Positions 51,401 through 64,000 of a stretch of DNA of 64,000 nucleotides are shown here, piece by piece. How positions within the stretch are numbered: position 1 is the stretch's first letter; each line of letters opens with the position of its first letter. The position numbers and the translations under genes were made by a program. The notes under the pieces are model-generated. The model saw only the letters and a list, made by a program, of their open reading frames with translations, did no database searches and was not told where the DNA came from. The DNA is from Tetranychus cinnabarinus. Lineage: Eukaryota > Arthropoda > Arachnida > Trombidiformes > Tetranychidae. The stretch is from positions 15,329,001 to 15,393,000 of the forward strand of contig WHVY01000002.1 in NCBI GenBank assembly GCA_022266195.1, given 5' to 3'.

Positions 51401-53744
51401 ATGTATAATCTGCAATCTATAATTAATAATAATAATTATTTCATTTTCTTGACAATTTTCCCTTCTCTTTCCGTAAACTAATAATATGATACGTTTTCAA
51501 GCTTATTAAATGATATAACCATTGAATAGTTATTATCCATTGGCACGCAACAACTGAACCATTGAGGCAGAAAAAGAAACGAGTGAAAAAAATTGTTTCG
51601 ATCCAAAGTTAAAGGTAAAGTTAAAGAGTATAAAAACAAAGCAAAAGTCAATTCCCTTGTAATGACAATATTTTAATTGCCACTGAAAAAACATTAACAA
51701 CAAGATGATGATGAAAACGAAGCGATAATTTGAAAGCTTTTATTTGATTTAAACAGTTCGAAGAGAAGTCGAAAAATCGATTTCTTATTCCTTCCCTTGA
51801 AACAATGTTTATTTTGAACAAATAATGTCATCAATATTATCGTCTAATTGGATTGTTAAGATTCATTTAGAGAACGTCGAACAAGTGGAGAAAAAGTTGA
51901 TGATAGATTAATGAGAAGTAAAAATGATTCTAATGATTATTCCATCATAATTTGAAAATGATAATATTTACTATTATCGTTGTCCTAATGTAAAAAGAAG
52001 GAGAAAAAAGTTCATTAAAAACCTTGGAAACGAAAGTGGAAAAGTTGTGAATATTGGTTGATACACTTTCACCATTGGATTTCATGATAAGTAAATAGTC
52101 ATTAGAATCATTAACAGGCAGCAAAAAAAAGGTAAATGATAAGAAGCTTTTATTTCAACTTTTCAACTTAATTAACTGATGCATTTGAGAGAGAAAATGA
52201 ATTTCCAATCAATTTTCATGCGAAAACGTTTCAAGATGGAAAACCTTTTTTTCAATCATTCAATAATGGTTGCAATTAACGAGGCAAAAGTGCCATTCAT
52301 GATACTTCCGTTGAAACATCGTCAATTGTCTTTATTGAATTTTGCCCAAACTTATGTACATTTGTTTCGTCACGATACAATCATTTACGATAACTCATTT
52401 CATCCTGTTTCAGAAGACAATATTCACGTATTCAAGTTATTATTTTTGTTCGCCTTTTCCCCTGACTTTTCATCTTCTCCTAACAAAGTTAGACTTTAAA
52501 TTTAATGTAACCAGTAATTTGGTGATAAACTTTTTTTGCTCCTTTTCTCGTTTCTTGCTCAAAGGTAAACTTATGCTCATTTCAAAGATGCTCATCATGT
52601 TCATCATCAGAATCATCATTTTCTCTGTTTCTCTATAACAGTCAAGGATCCAATTAGTGAAGTCAATTTAAATGCAACTTTTTTTGTTGAAACAACTTGA
52701 AACTCTTTCGAACTTGAATTTACCTTTTTCTACTTTTCTTCGACTTTTCAGTTCAAGAATCAATTAAACTGTAAAATTTACATTCACCCAACAATTGAGT
52801 TTTGATTTTTTCAACTTTTCTCGATTCGCTTGTTCTGCATCTGTTCAACAATCAATTGTAATTAATTATTAATCAGGTTATTGATTGAGCTTTGCTTTGC
52901 TTCCTAATTATATTGATATTATTTTTGTGTGTTCACCACATTTTACCTCAATTGTCTGGCTTTATTGATTATAATCTGTAATATAAAGCAAAAGGTTGAA
53001 AACAAAACTGCAAAAAAATAAATTACTGAATTATTTATCCAATAACAATTGAAATTGAATGAAAAAATAGGTTGAGAAAGAAACAAATAATAATGAAAAA
53101 AAATAGTCATTTGTGATCATTATTATTATTAGGTTATTATGTGTGCATGCAAAAGATGATAATCACCATTATAATCATGTTTTTTAATCATCATTAACAG
53201 AAACGATTAGAGCTTAATCATTGTCGTTAAAAGTTGAATAAATGATCTGAAATAATAATTGAAATGAGTTTACATGAATAAAACAACAACAACGAGAGCG
53301 AAGAGAGAAGTGAAGAAAATCAAGCTAAAAAAGCATTTATTAGTTAATTGTTAATGGTTAAAATAATGATAATAATGTAATAAATAAGTAAAAAGTAATG
53401 AATTAACATTAAACAATTAGAGGCAAAAGTAAAGGTTCAATTACACCTTTGATTAACTTGATTGCGCTTTATGCTATCAACATTCACGCAATATCAGTTT
53501 TGTTTCAACACTTAATTACAGTCACTTTTTCATTTGATTTTATGACGGGATTAACTAATAATAAATGTCCAGTTTAAACGGCATTCTGAAGGAAAGCTAA
53601 TTAGAATCAAATCAACTTTGATTCTTCAAATGCCATTGGATCCGTTGATTAATCAAAAGCTGACTTTATTAGGCAACTATGAATCAGTCTTGTGAATAAG
53701 CAAAGACTCAGAGTTTAAAGTAAAAACTGTAAGCTTAGTAATCA

Positions 53745-53769
53745 GGTTAGGTTGGGTTAGCTTAGGTTT
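53745..53769 (+). repeat. short TTAGG-like tract
   Basis: Reads GGTTAGGTTGGGTTAGCTTA then GG, four to five degenerate units of the arthropod telomere repeat TTAGG. It is too short to call an interstitial telomere with confidence. Confidence 0.3.
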
Positions 53770-53814
53770 CATTAGATTTCAATTTAAGTGTTGAACTTTT
53801 TAAAGCACAAGTTG

Positions 53815-53915
53815 AAATCAACTTTATGTCATAAGAGACCGCCGAGCTTTAAAATTTACTAAAGTTCAAGTTTCTAGTTACAATGATAATGCAAAACAAC
53901 CAGACAACTCTGAGT
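53815..53915 (+). repeat. degenerate dispersed repeat, copy 3
   Basis: Core AATGATAATGCAAAACAACC near 53881-53900, similar to the segments near 45, 6535 and 61790. It is flanked about 350 bp apart by two direct copies of a GGAAAGC...TTAGAATCAAATCAA stretch (near 53592 and 53950). Confidence 0.25.
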
Positions 53916-54965
53916 CAAGTTGATTGCGCTCACAATCACAGCTTATGGAAAGCGAAACTCTATTAGAATCAAATCAAATCAAATCATGAATTTCAATTGT
54001 TAGCCAATTAGAAACTAAGATGCCTGAGTAAAGCAAGAAATGAATATTCAAAGGAGTTTATGAAGAATAGTTTGGAATATGGAAGAGAAAATTTTGACTT
54101 AATCTGAATTCTATTTTTGCACACTTTCATCTAATTCTGTAATGATAAATTGTCAATGAATAGATTACTCCAATTAATTGGAACCTCTCAAAATGAGTAA
54201 TCCATTGGAGCAAAAGAATTGAGATTTTTCATTTTCTCTTTTTGATAACCATATCAGCATCTTCCCTTGTAAATGTCAGCTCAATCATCATCTTAATCAT
54301 TATCTTTATCATCTCCATTATCTTCATTATCATCATCAGCAACAGCAGCAGCATCTTAACCATCATTTCATTTTTCTTTATATTAGATAAGTTGATAAGC
54401 ATGAAATGTTATCTATCTTATTGTATCCTAATAAGGGTTGGGTTAAAATGATAACCGACCTTAACACACAAGAATCTTTAATTAACCAATTTAATTTTTG
54501 GCTATTTTCATTCTGTAATGGTCAACATTAAATGAACAAAGAATCTCGCCAAATCCATCAACTTTTTTTTCCTCTTTTGTCTTCCTTCATCCTCATCATC
54601 CTCATCATCATCTTACTTCTCATACAAAGTGTAACCTTGACAAAGACTTCACAAAGACTTATTACTATTATTATTACTATTATTTATAATGGACATGGGA
54701 GCCTCTTTGAAAATCCACTAATTAAGATTATCAAAGTTAATTATCTTTTCTTGTTTAAGTGTCAATCAAAAGTGTTTGCAAAGAGAAACGGAAAAAAATT
54801 AATTGCAATTGTGGGTAAAAACAAGTATTATTAACTTCAAATGTGATTCAATTCAAGAAAATTGCTTCCAAAGCAGCAAGCAAAGAGCTGAAACAAACCA
54901 AAATTACAATTGAACCCAAAAATGTTTACCTTTTTGATTGACTTTCATTGCACTTAATCAACATT

Positions 54966-55856
54966 TAATTAATTTAATTAAGATTAATATTTCGCTAGCC
55001 AAAAACTCAATTGAATACACAAAAGGATTTGTTGAATTTTAGCCGAAAAAAAGCTCAACAATTAAATTCGTGACTGATTATGTTACATTGGAAACGGAAA
55101 ACTGGTTCAAGAAAAAGATGCAATTTTTCATTGACTAATTAGAGATTGAGATTGATTAACATTTAAGTGATGAACACACCTCAAGTTAATTAATTAAGGT
55201 GCATCAATGGCTCGTAAAGCCATTAAGGTTGGAACACAAAGGAAAAAGAAAAATGTTATCAGATTAATTAATGAATGGATAATGTTGTTAATTAGTTGTA
55301 AACCTGTTCAATGGTTAATTGAGTGATGAACAAAAGTGTTTTGCCAACTTCAACAAGTGTAGTTAAACAATGTAATCAAGTTAATTAGACAATTAATGAG
55401 ATTAACTCTTTTCAATGAATAACAATGAGTGCTTCATGAATAGTAAAAGCAGCAAAATCTCTCGAGTATTTAAACTCCCTTTTCATCAACTCTCTTCATT
55501 TGCATCATTTTCATCTTCATTATAGAGTCGCTTTTATCGATCATTTTTTTCTTTCCATGTTAACAGAACTTTTCATTGAGCAGATTAATTGACTAATTAA
55601 ATGTTGCCTTTCAACGGTTAATTCCAGTCTAATTAGGTTTACCATTAATTATTGAGGAAACACTTGATGAACAGCTTTGCATAATTGTATTCATCCTCAT
55701 CAGTTGCAGGGTGGAAAAGAGAGGAAAAAGAGAAACAAGGAAAATCTTTATTTACTCTCATCAATGAATAACATGGTAAATGTGTTAACATGAGGTTAAG
55801 TGACAAGTGAATCTCATTAATTAAGCCACAAAATTATCCAACTCGATGGTTAATTA
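54966..55856. promoter_or_regulatory. cluster of TAATTA homeodomain-type sites
   Basis: By my reading about 13 TAATTA words lie in 890 bp, for example at 54966, 54975, 55136, 55187, 55191, 55265, 55289, 55382, 55594, 55630, 55646, 55818 and 55851. That is several-fold more than the base composition predicts. It lies about 9.4-10.3 kb upstream (gene sense) of the first recognised exon. A small perfect inverted repeat, AATGGCT-cgtaa-AGCCATT, sits at 55206-55224. A candidate enhancer, possibly autoregulated; AT-rich simple sequence is the alternative. Confidence 0.35.
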
Positions 55857-58800
55857 AATCGTGAAAAGCGAGATTCTCCAAGTTAATCTTTTTCGCATCA
55901 AAATGTTCATTGAATCTCACTTTTTTTAATCGTTTTCATTCTTCTTCTATTTTTAATTTGCTAATCTTAATCCTGATTCCTGAGACTTTGTTTGCACTTC
56001 GATTGGAAAGTTTGCAGAAAAGCATCAAATTACAAACTTTTTTTTCGCCACCAAAACCTATTATCAAGTATTTCTTTTCAATTTTCAATTCAATTTTTAA
56101 TCTTTTCTGTTTGTTTTCATTCTGGTTCCATCCAAAGTTAATGAACAAGACAAATATTGAAAATGATGAGAAAATGAAAAGATAAAAAAAAGTAAATTGA
56201 AAAGGAAAATTTTGTTTAATCAGAATTTAAAATTGAATTTGCCTTTGTTTTCACCTTTTTTTCTGCAGCTTCTCATCCAATTGAATGAAACTCAATTGAA
56301 ATTATGTTTAACCATTACAATGATAATTCTGTGTAAATTTCATTTCAAATGTTGCTCAACCAAACAATGAGTATAAATCCTTTTGATTTTCATCATTCCA
56401 GGTAAACAGAAGCGTCTAATACAAAAGGCTAAAATTAAATGCTTTTATCATGAAAATTATTGCCTTTCACCAAATGATAACTGAATTCAACTTTTGTCCA
56501 ATTTCGACTCAATGGGTTGCGATTATTGGGTTGCATTCCAAATGTCACATTTAAACAGGTAAACGAAACGTTTAACAATAATTGATATCCGTTGATGTAC
56601 ACTGAAATTATTTGCTTATTAAATTGAAAAAAAGTCACAAAAGGTAAACATTGGAAATGATGAAAAGAGTAAAACTGTGAAGCAATGAAAACAAAAGAAA
56701 AATTTGAATTGGAATAATTTTGCGAAAGAAAAAAAAGTTCTGAGGTTTTGTCTAAATGGATGCTACGTGATTGTTACGCGTACTTTGACAGGTAAACAGG
56801 CGTCTGATATTGAACCTGATAATGAGCTCTGATGATTGTTTCAATTGATGGTTTAAAGGTGAGAAGAAGAAGGCAAAAAAAGATTGAATAATAAAAAGGT
56901 AAACATTGAAGCGTAACATTCTGTCATCAGGTATGACGAGAGAAAGGTGATGATTATGATGAGAAGGAGGTTCACCTTTACTGTTGATATTGTACTGTTT
57001 ACCTTGTTTCACATCTTTACCATGTCTATGTAACCATGTAAACCAAGTAAGATGTGGTTGACAACATTTTTACCTTGTTTTGTTCATCAGCCAGTTCTGA
57101 TTGAATGAGATTAAAAGCAAAACAAAAGATGAACAACAGAAAAAGTTGAGCTGTTAAAGTCACCTTTTACCAAGCGTTTGACAATTTTGAGGTTATCCAA
57201 TGACCCAAAGGCAATGAAAGTGAAACAAAAAAAAAGATTCACTTTTTTTCAAATTCTTTCTGACCCTGAGTGCTTTTTTGGTGAACAAAAAGGTAAACTT
57301 GGAACTTGGCTTTACACCCAAAATTTTTCAACGCTTTTCGTCTTTGTTGTTACCTTTGACTCTCTTTAGTGGCCATTAAGGTCTTGCAGTAAAAGGTAAA
57401 AATGTAAGCCAAAGCAATTTGTAGAAAAATGTTTCAAACTAATTTCTAGCAGATTGACGAAGCGTTTATATGGTTTCAAGGTTTAACTTAACTCCTATGG
57501 ATTGAGAATAGATGATGAGGAGAAGATGAAATGGATCGAAAGACAAGCTGAAGATTGGGAGAAAAGAAGAGGACAGAATTGAGCGAAAAGCAAATGTTGA
57601 CAAGCAATTTCTTGTTTACTCTTGTGACTTATTCTTTCTCATTCTTCTTCTTCTACCTTTTTTTTACCTTTTCTCATCTCACCTTTTACCTTACTTTGTT
57701 TTCTTCTTTATTCATTTTAATTTCTTTCCTTTTAATCCTCTTTCTGCAAATGGTTAATAATAATCAAAGCCATTTGGCTATTTCATTGGCTTACAGTTTC
57801 TTTCAGTTGACTTCTCCTTCAACCTTTAATCGCTTGTTTACCTTTTAATCTGTTAACCAATATACATTGATATTTGGCTGTAAAGGTAAAGAAAAGTTTG
57901 ACCAAAAGTTTCAAGTAAAATCAACAATCAAAGGATAATTATCAATCAATAGCTGAATTAATGGTGAATCTCAATTGGAATATTCAGTCTCTATGGTTAC
58001 TATTGTTTTTTGTTGTTATTATTTTATCTCTTTTTTTCCCTTCTTTACTGGCTCCTTTCTTGAGACATGAAGCTGAGTTTGGATGCTGGTTTTGCTTCCT
58101 TTTCAGTGGCTACTAAATTCAATCAACATCCAACAATTTAAGGGTCAAACCAATATCCATTCATCAGTTTCCCAAAGCTTTCATCGTTAATTGATTTTTT
58201 TGGCTACTTTTTTCTTCTTCTTTGGCCATCATTTTGCTCACACTTCTCTGTCTTTTTTTTCTTCTTCTTCTTCTCTCTCTGTCTCTCTTCAGGTACCCAG
58301 TTCAAGTGGATCAAGTGAGAGAGCGCAATATGACTCCATGAAAATGATGAAAAAAAAAGCAGCATCAAAAGAAGACAAGAAGAAGAATAAAAGAGAACCT
58401 TAAATAATCAACTAATCTCCATCGTTTAATCCTCTCTCAATCTCTATTCGTCATTGATTGATTGAGTATCTTTCCTCTCATCATCATCTCCATCTTGAAG
58501 ATGTAATAATGAAGAGAAAGAAGAAAGACAAAGTAAGTATAAAAAAAATGCAGAACTGAATTTACAGTAAAGATGAGAAGAAGCTAATATGGATTTGAAT
58601 CCATTAAATGGTGAAGTTTGAACAATTACGATAAAATTAATCTTGCTGCTCATCATCATCACCTTCATCTTTTGACTATTGATTATCCAACTAAAGAAGG
58701 TAGAGCAAAAATTTTCAGGTCAACCTTTATTGTGACCTTTTGGTTGTTGTTTTTTGTCTAAATTATTGTTCATTAGTTTCTTTCCCAAGTAAACAATGAT

Positions 58801-58880
58801 GATGATTCTGATAAAAGTGCAAAAGAGAGAACAAAAAGAACTTCTCATTAAGAATAATTCCAACAGAAGAAACATCCAGG

Positions 58881-58906
58881 AGAAGAAGAAGAAGAAGAAG
58901 AAGAAG
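58881..58906. repeat. GAA/TTC microsatellite
   Basis: An AGA/GAA run of about eight units on the plus strand. Confidence 0.85.
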
Positions 58907-60066
58907 TAAAAATGAACGCAAATAATAACCCAATTACATTGTCAAAGTTACTCAAATTACTCATATTTTTTCATCATTCATCTGTTAAGATTGACCAACA
59001 AGAGTAAAGCAAATGAACATAATTTACCTTTAAAGTTTTACTTCTTTCTTCTTCTTCTAATTATCAGTTTATCTCAGTTTCATTTTCATTTTCACCATTC
59101 TTTTCTTGTTCCCTTTCAAATTACTGATTAACCACAACTTTTGTCATCACCATCATCCTTATCCTGCATCATCTTGATAACCATTTCTCATGTTTTTCTT
59201 TCTTTCTGAAGAGAAGAAGAAAAAACGTCTTTTCAGTTTCTTTTGCGTGTTTCGTTGAGATAACCAGTTATTAGCATCTAGTTAAAGTCACGATAAAAAT
59301 CTATTGATTAGTGATTATTTTCTCTCTCAATCAAGTGGAATAATGATTATAATAGTAATCATAATAATCATGATAATAACAATAATAATATGAACAAGAG
59401 AGCAAAAGGAGCAGAAAAAAGAAAAGATTCTAAGCACAAATTATCGTTGTCATTAGCAACAAACAAAAATCATGTTTACACAGAACTTTTGTATTTATTG
59501 TGTAAACCTTGAAGACTAATGATGAAGATGGGAATGATTAATGCACCCAGAAATTAATCAATCGACTAATTGATAAACATGTTGATATAAAAGGACAATT
59601 ACACTCGACACCAAATGAAGCAAAGCCAAAAAGTCGATTCATTGAGACCATTTCCAAGTGTCGAACAAACTTTTTGCCAAAATTTACTTTTTAGAAAATT
59701 TCAATTTCCAATTGTAAATCGTGCATTTGACCAACAATGGTCAATCATGAGAGTATCAACATTAATCACTGGAAAAAAAGGTAAAGTACAAGTTTAGTGA
59801 AATGATAATTCATTTGACTACCAATTGATGGAGATGAAGATAAAGATGATGGTAAAGATGATGAAAATGATGGGCAACAAGATGATGTTATCCAAGACAT
59901 TTTCCAGTGTTTCCAGTTGCAATTGTAATCGGATGATGAGTGAAGATGAAAATAATCATCTTTATTGTTGATTCTCAACTTGTCTAATGATCGTGACTTT
60001 TCCTTATGATTTTTTCTCAATCATTTTTCTTATGCATATCTTTACCAATTTATCGATCTTTGACCT

Positions 60067-60110
60067 TTATCATTATCATTATTATTATCATTATCATTGT
60101 TATCATCATC
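60067..60110. repeat. imperfect ATC/ATT microsatellite
   Basis: Interleaved TCATTA and ATTATC units on the plus strand, typical of the window's low-complexity DNA. Confidence 0.75.
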
Positions 60111-61789
60111 AGTTTTTGTACCTTTCATTTATCATAAAAAAAAACTTTTTTTCTCCTTCTTTGTAACTCACTTGTTTCATCTTCTGATTTAAGCTTTAAT
60201 ACACTTGTTGATGTTGTTGTACTCAAAGTGATTAACTTTCCTCTTGTTAATGCTGGTTGAAAATCACAAATTGCAATAATCAGTTGCATAGCTGATTTGA
60301 TTTGCAAGATTACATGTGATTATCAGCTAACAAAGTGCAATGTTGAGGTGTGCAGTTTAAGCTTCTTCAAGATTCCTTGATTATTGGTTTGCATAATGGC
60401 GCAGGCAAATTCATGTTTATGACGATTATCATTTCAATTGGAATGGCCAACAAACAAGTTTCAATTTAAATTTTGCTCAATTTTTTGCTGGACAATTGAA
60501 TTGGTCTGAACACAAAAATAGCCAAATTGATGACCAATTAACTATTGAACTTGATCTTTCAATTTTCTTCTTTTGCTCTTCAAATTTCATTTTCAAATCT
60601 TTTCATCGGAAAAATTATTTCTTCTTATTCTTTTCATTTTCCATTCTTTTAGATACAAATGAACCCAAAAAAGGCAACTCTGTCTTCCTTGTTTGTCGCT
60701 CTTACCTTTACCTTTTTTTTGTTGCTTCATTTGAAAAATTTGCCAAATAATGTTCAATAAGAATTGTCAATGTTTATTATAACTATTATAAATAGATATT
60801 ACACTTTCGTGGGAATAACATGTTAACAAAGATCTTAGATTATCATTATTATTATCATTATAATAAAGAAACTTTATCAAGGTACAAAATAACAATAATG
60901 GTTAACCTTATATTTTTCTTATTCTTCTTTTGGTGACATTATTTTTACCAATTTTCTTCTTTTTCTTTCTTCTTCTTCTTCTTCTTTTCTTTCTCTTTTT
61001 TTCCTTGTTTCACCTTGATACTCAAAAACAGTAAAGGTAACTAACCTTTACCTTTACCTCGACGATCTTTACAAGCCTTCGTTCTCATCTTTCGTCCATC
61101 ATCATCATAATCATCGTTTTCTTTTCTCTCTTCATTTTACTACTAAACCTTCAGGCATTTCTTTTATTCACTTAATTTCACCATTTTATTCTCACTTTTT
61201 TCTTCCATTTCCTTTCATTTTTCTCTGTCTTTTCATCTTGGCAAACAAAAAAATATGCCAATTATTAAGTTAAGTAGCAATGTCCGTTTTAAATGTTATT
61301 CAAGATAAGTTAAAATGAACATTGAATCAAGAGTTGACTATCAAAGTTACCATTGTTACAACGAGGCAAAATATCTAATGAAGTTTTGAGTTTAAAACAA
61401 ACTGATATTCTCATCGAGTCTAAACTGACTTCAACAAACCTCTTCGTTGGTTCGGTAAATAGTGCTATCTTGTGTATCTGTATTACTGCTGTTTGAGACT
61501 GCATTGAATTTAATCATGAATGCTTGAATGAAATAAACTAACTTTAATAATGAATTGAGTTAATCAAGGATAATTGTTCAGGATAAATATAAGGTTTAAT
61601 TTGACTAATTGTAAATGCACAACAGTACTGTTCATTGTTAGAGTTAACTTCAACTACTCAGCTCAAAATGAGTGCTTTTAGGATCAACTTTAGTCATAAT
61701 GATTGTTGTGACGATTAGTCAAAGTTTTATGAATTTTATCGCAAAATGAACGGCTAATGATATTGTCAATTGTCAGTTTAATTAAACCA

Positions 61790-61905
61790 TGAATCAAGTT
61801 GAACTTTTAATTGCCTGAAGTGAAATGTCAGTATCGAAGCTTTAGTCATCATAAGTAAACAATTGTTACAATTATAAATGCAAAATAACCTCAAGTTGAT
61901 CTAAA
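61790..61905 (+). repeat. degenerate dispersed repeat, copy 4
   Basis: CTTTAGTCATCATAAGTAAA near 61841 and TTATAAATGCAAAATAACCT near 61872 resemble the segments near 45 (CTTTAGTCAT), 6535 and 53815. Ends cannot be set. Confidence 0.25.
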
Positions 61906-64000
61906 TTGTAACATAATATTGAAAACTTTTTGACTCGACATTAGCAAGTATTGAAAGGGCAACCTGTCGAAACTTGTAACATGCAAAGTTGAAACACTCG
62001 TCAACATGACTAATATTTTGCTGTTAATGTTTAACTTTTTTTGTTTCTTGATTATTCCCAATTGATTGTTCAATGTAAATAACGCATGATGATCAATTGT
62101 TTCAAAGGTTGGATAATGTTGATCAATGAGTATTGGCAAAGAGAAGCAAAGGAGAAAAGAGAACAAAAAATTGACTCTATTTTTTCTCCTCGATTGTCAT
62201 ATCAAAAATGAAATTACATATTGATTCATGGAAAACAAAGAACGAAAAAACATGAAAGAAAGAAGAAAAATATAATAATATTAATCGTAATAATCAGCAG
62301 AATAGAGAGAATAAAATATGAAAAAGGAAAATGTCTCGAAACAATTACGATGCATCATTTGAATGATAATAACAGTAATAATGGAAGGAGAAAATAATTA
62401 GAGACAAATAAGCTTCTCTTTGAATATGCAAATAACATTACTATTATTGATGTAAAAATGAAAAGTTTGAAGAAGCTCGAAGAAAAGGTAAAATGTTGAG
62501 AAGTGAAAGAAACAAGGTAAGCATAAAAATAATCACAAAATGCAATGAACAAGAAGATGATGATTGGGATGAGAACAGAGAGAAAGACTGGCAAAAAGGT
62601 TTGGTTATCTTTTGCATATTTTTTGTCTTCTTCTTTCAATTGAAATTATAAATAGTAAAATCAAAAGCAATGAGTGTCACTAACACAGAAAAAAAGGAAA
62701 AAAAGAATTAAACTTTTCTCTTTGTCAATATCATCATATTGTTTGCTTCTCATTGGCATTCCAATAGTTTGTTACTCTCACAGAGTCGCTCTTTATCTTC
62801 CCAAGAATCACATCTTAAGAAGAGCAGAAAAAAAAGAAATGAAAGAAGAAGAGAAATATAAAAATAAACTGAATATTGATACAAGGTTTTAATGGTCATT
62901 GGGAAGTTGACGCTTTCACCTCCATAGATGCGTAAACAATTGTTAAAACGTTTTCTCTCTCTCTTCGAAACGTTACGACCTTTTTGGCTTAAGCTTTGTT
63001 TAAATACTGGTGAGACTTGAATAGGTAAGAAGAAGAAGAAGATGATGAAAAAATAAAAGAATATAAAAGAGAAGCTAATGAAGGAATCTCTTTTCTCTCC
63101 TTCTCTCTTCTTCATCCTTTTGTCCAGCACAAGAAAATATTGAAAAATGTTGGCTTAAGAAGAAGATGAAAGGAAGATGGAGAAGAGAAAAAGAATACGC
63201 TAAGATGATCAAGGTTAGACTTATTAGCATTTCTTTTTACACCTCGAGTTTCGATATTCATGTTTCATTCCCTATTTAAACACCTTAATGGATCATAACC
63301 AAACCCACCTTTACTTCTGTTGCAATTTGCTTTGCTCAACACATCATTGTCATCCTCATCATCATTATCATTTCTTTACTTTTTAAGACTCCAACAAAAT
63401 CAATAGTCTTTGCACCATTTTTCATCTTCTTTTTTGCTTCTTTCGATTCTCTATTTAGATTTTTTGTCATTTCTCTCGACCTTTGATTATCATCTTGATC
63501 ATCTTGATCATCATCCTTCTGTCTCAACGTTTCTCTTCCTTTTCTCACTTCTTTTCATCCACACTCATTCGATTCAAGATGATTCTCTATTGTGCATTAT
63601 GCTTGGATGGTCAATCTTGTTGGGCCGATTTAACCTCTAACAAGATTCTCAATGCAAGTTGAAAAGCTTTGAAAAACTGGCCAACAATACATTTCGACTT
63701 GCACCTTCAATCCATTTTAACTGATTACTTTTACTCGATTATTTATGTTAAAATGAGTTCCTGTGTTAAAATATCTTAAACAACAACCTCTTTCTCTTTA
63801 CCTGTATAAATACGCTTTTTCCCATTTTCTTTCACTCTCCATTCAATGGTCAATAAGACGAAATTAGACAAAAGAAATGTTAAAAAAAGAAGCAAAAAGA
63901 AGAGAAGAAAAAAGATGAAATTGATTGCAAGTAGAAAAAAGGAAAAAAGACAAAAAAACGAAAGAAAAGTGGCAAAACAAAAGACTTATTATAATGGAAT

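Larger units (their letters stand above)
45596..64000. other. non-coding 5' flank or long 5' intron of the zfh2-type gene
   Basis: About 18.4 kb without a defensible protein gene. Short ORFs here are pyrimidine-rich or repeat-derived. I searched the minus strand for family N-terminal signatures (such as a GEIVYQPDGSAY-like stretch) and found none. The region has many AGGTAAA/TTTACCT words, GA/CT and GAT runs, a TAATTA-rich segment near 55 kb, and TTAGG-like sequence near 53.75 kb. Promoter and upstream exons of the gene are either here and unrecognised, or beyond 64000. Confidence 0.55.

Noticed and set aside
62750..63130. Minus-strand 126-codon ORF
   Set aside because: Made largely of Phe/Lys/Arg runs from GAA/TTC repeats; no recognisable protein.
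1..64000. CRISPR arrays, bacterial operons or insertion sequences
   Set aside because: Repeats are simple microsatellites or diverged eukaryotic elements, and the gene has spliceosomal introns.

Overview
The window looks like AT-rich nuclear DNA from an arthropod, probably a chelicerate such as a mite, though the sequence does not fix the taxon. The evidence is spliceosomal introns with GT..AG ends, long non-coding flanks full of simple repeats (GAT/ATC, GAA/TTC, GA/CT), degenerate 28S rRNA copies, and one large zinc-finger homeodomain gene whose closest known relatives are arthropod zfh2 and vertebrate ZFHX3 (ATBF1)/ZFHX4.

Layout. 1-11.9 kb: non-coding, with two diverged fragments of the 28S rRNA 3' end in opposite orientations (about 250-700 on + and 11490-11930 on -). 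11.9-26.7 kb: non-coding 3' flank with no gene I can defend. 26.7-45.6 kb: the zfh2/ZFHX gene on the minus strand. It has three recognised coding exons (45595-42974, 37279-29562, 27196-26681) joined by introns of 5694 and 2365 bp, and both joins keep the frame. 45.6-64 kb: non-coding 5' flank, or a long first intron, including a dense cluster of TAATTA homeodomain-type sites near 55 kb.

Counted from the ATG at 45587, the protein is about 3615 residues. It has 17 C2H2 or C2HC fingers and four homeodomains in the ZFHX3-type order, a PLDLSKP CtBP-type motif, and many Ala, Gln, Asn and Ser runs. The expected role is a nuclear DNA-binding transcription factor. Three points deserve attention. Family similarity appears to continue a few codons upstream of the first ATG, which suggests a missing upstream coding exon. 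A block of about five fingers found in ZFHX3 between the first and second exons' fingers is not visible. A hairpin-type, TA-flanked MITE of 250 bp sits in the large intron.

No clear second protein gene, tRNA gene or CRISPR array was seen. Almost all other ORFs are short, low-complexity, or shadows of the zfh2 exons.
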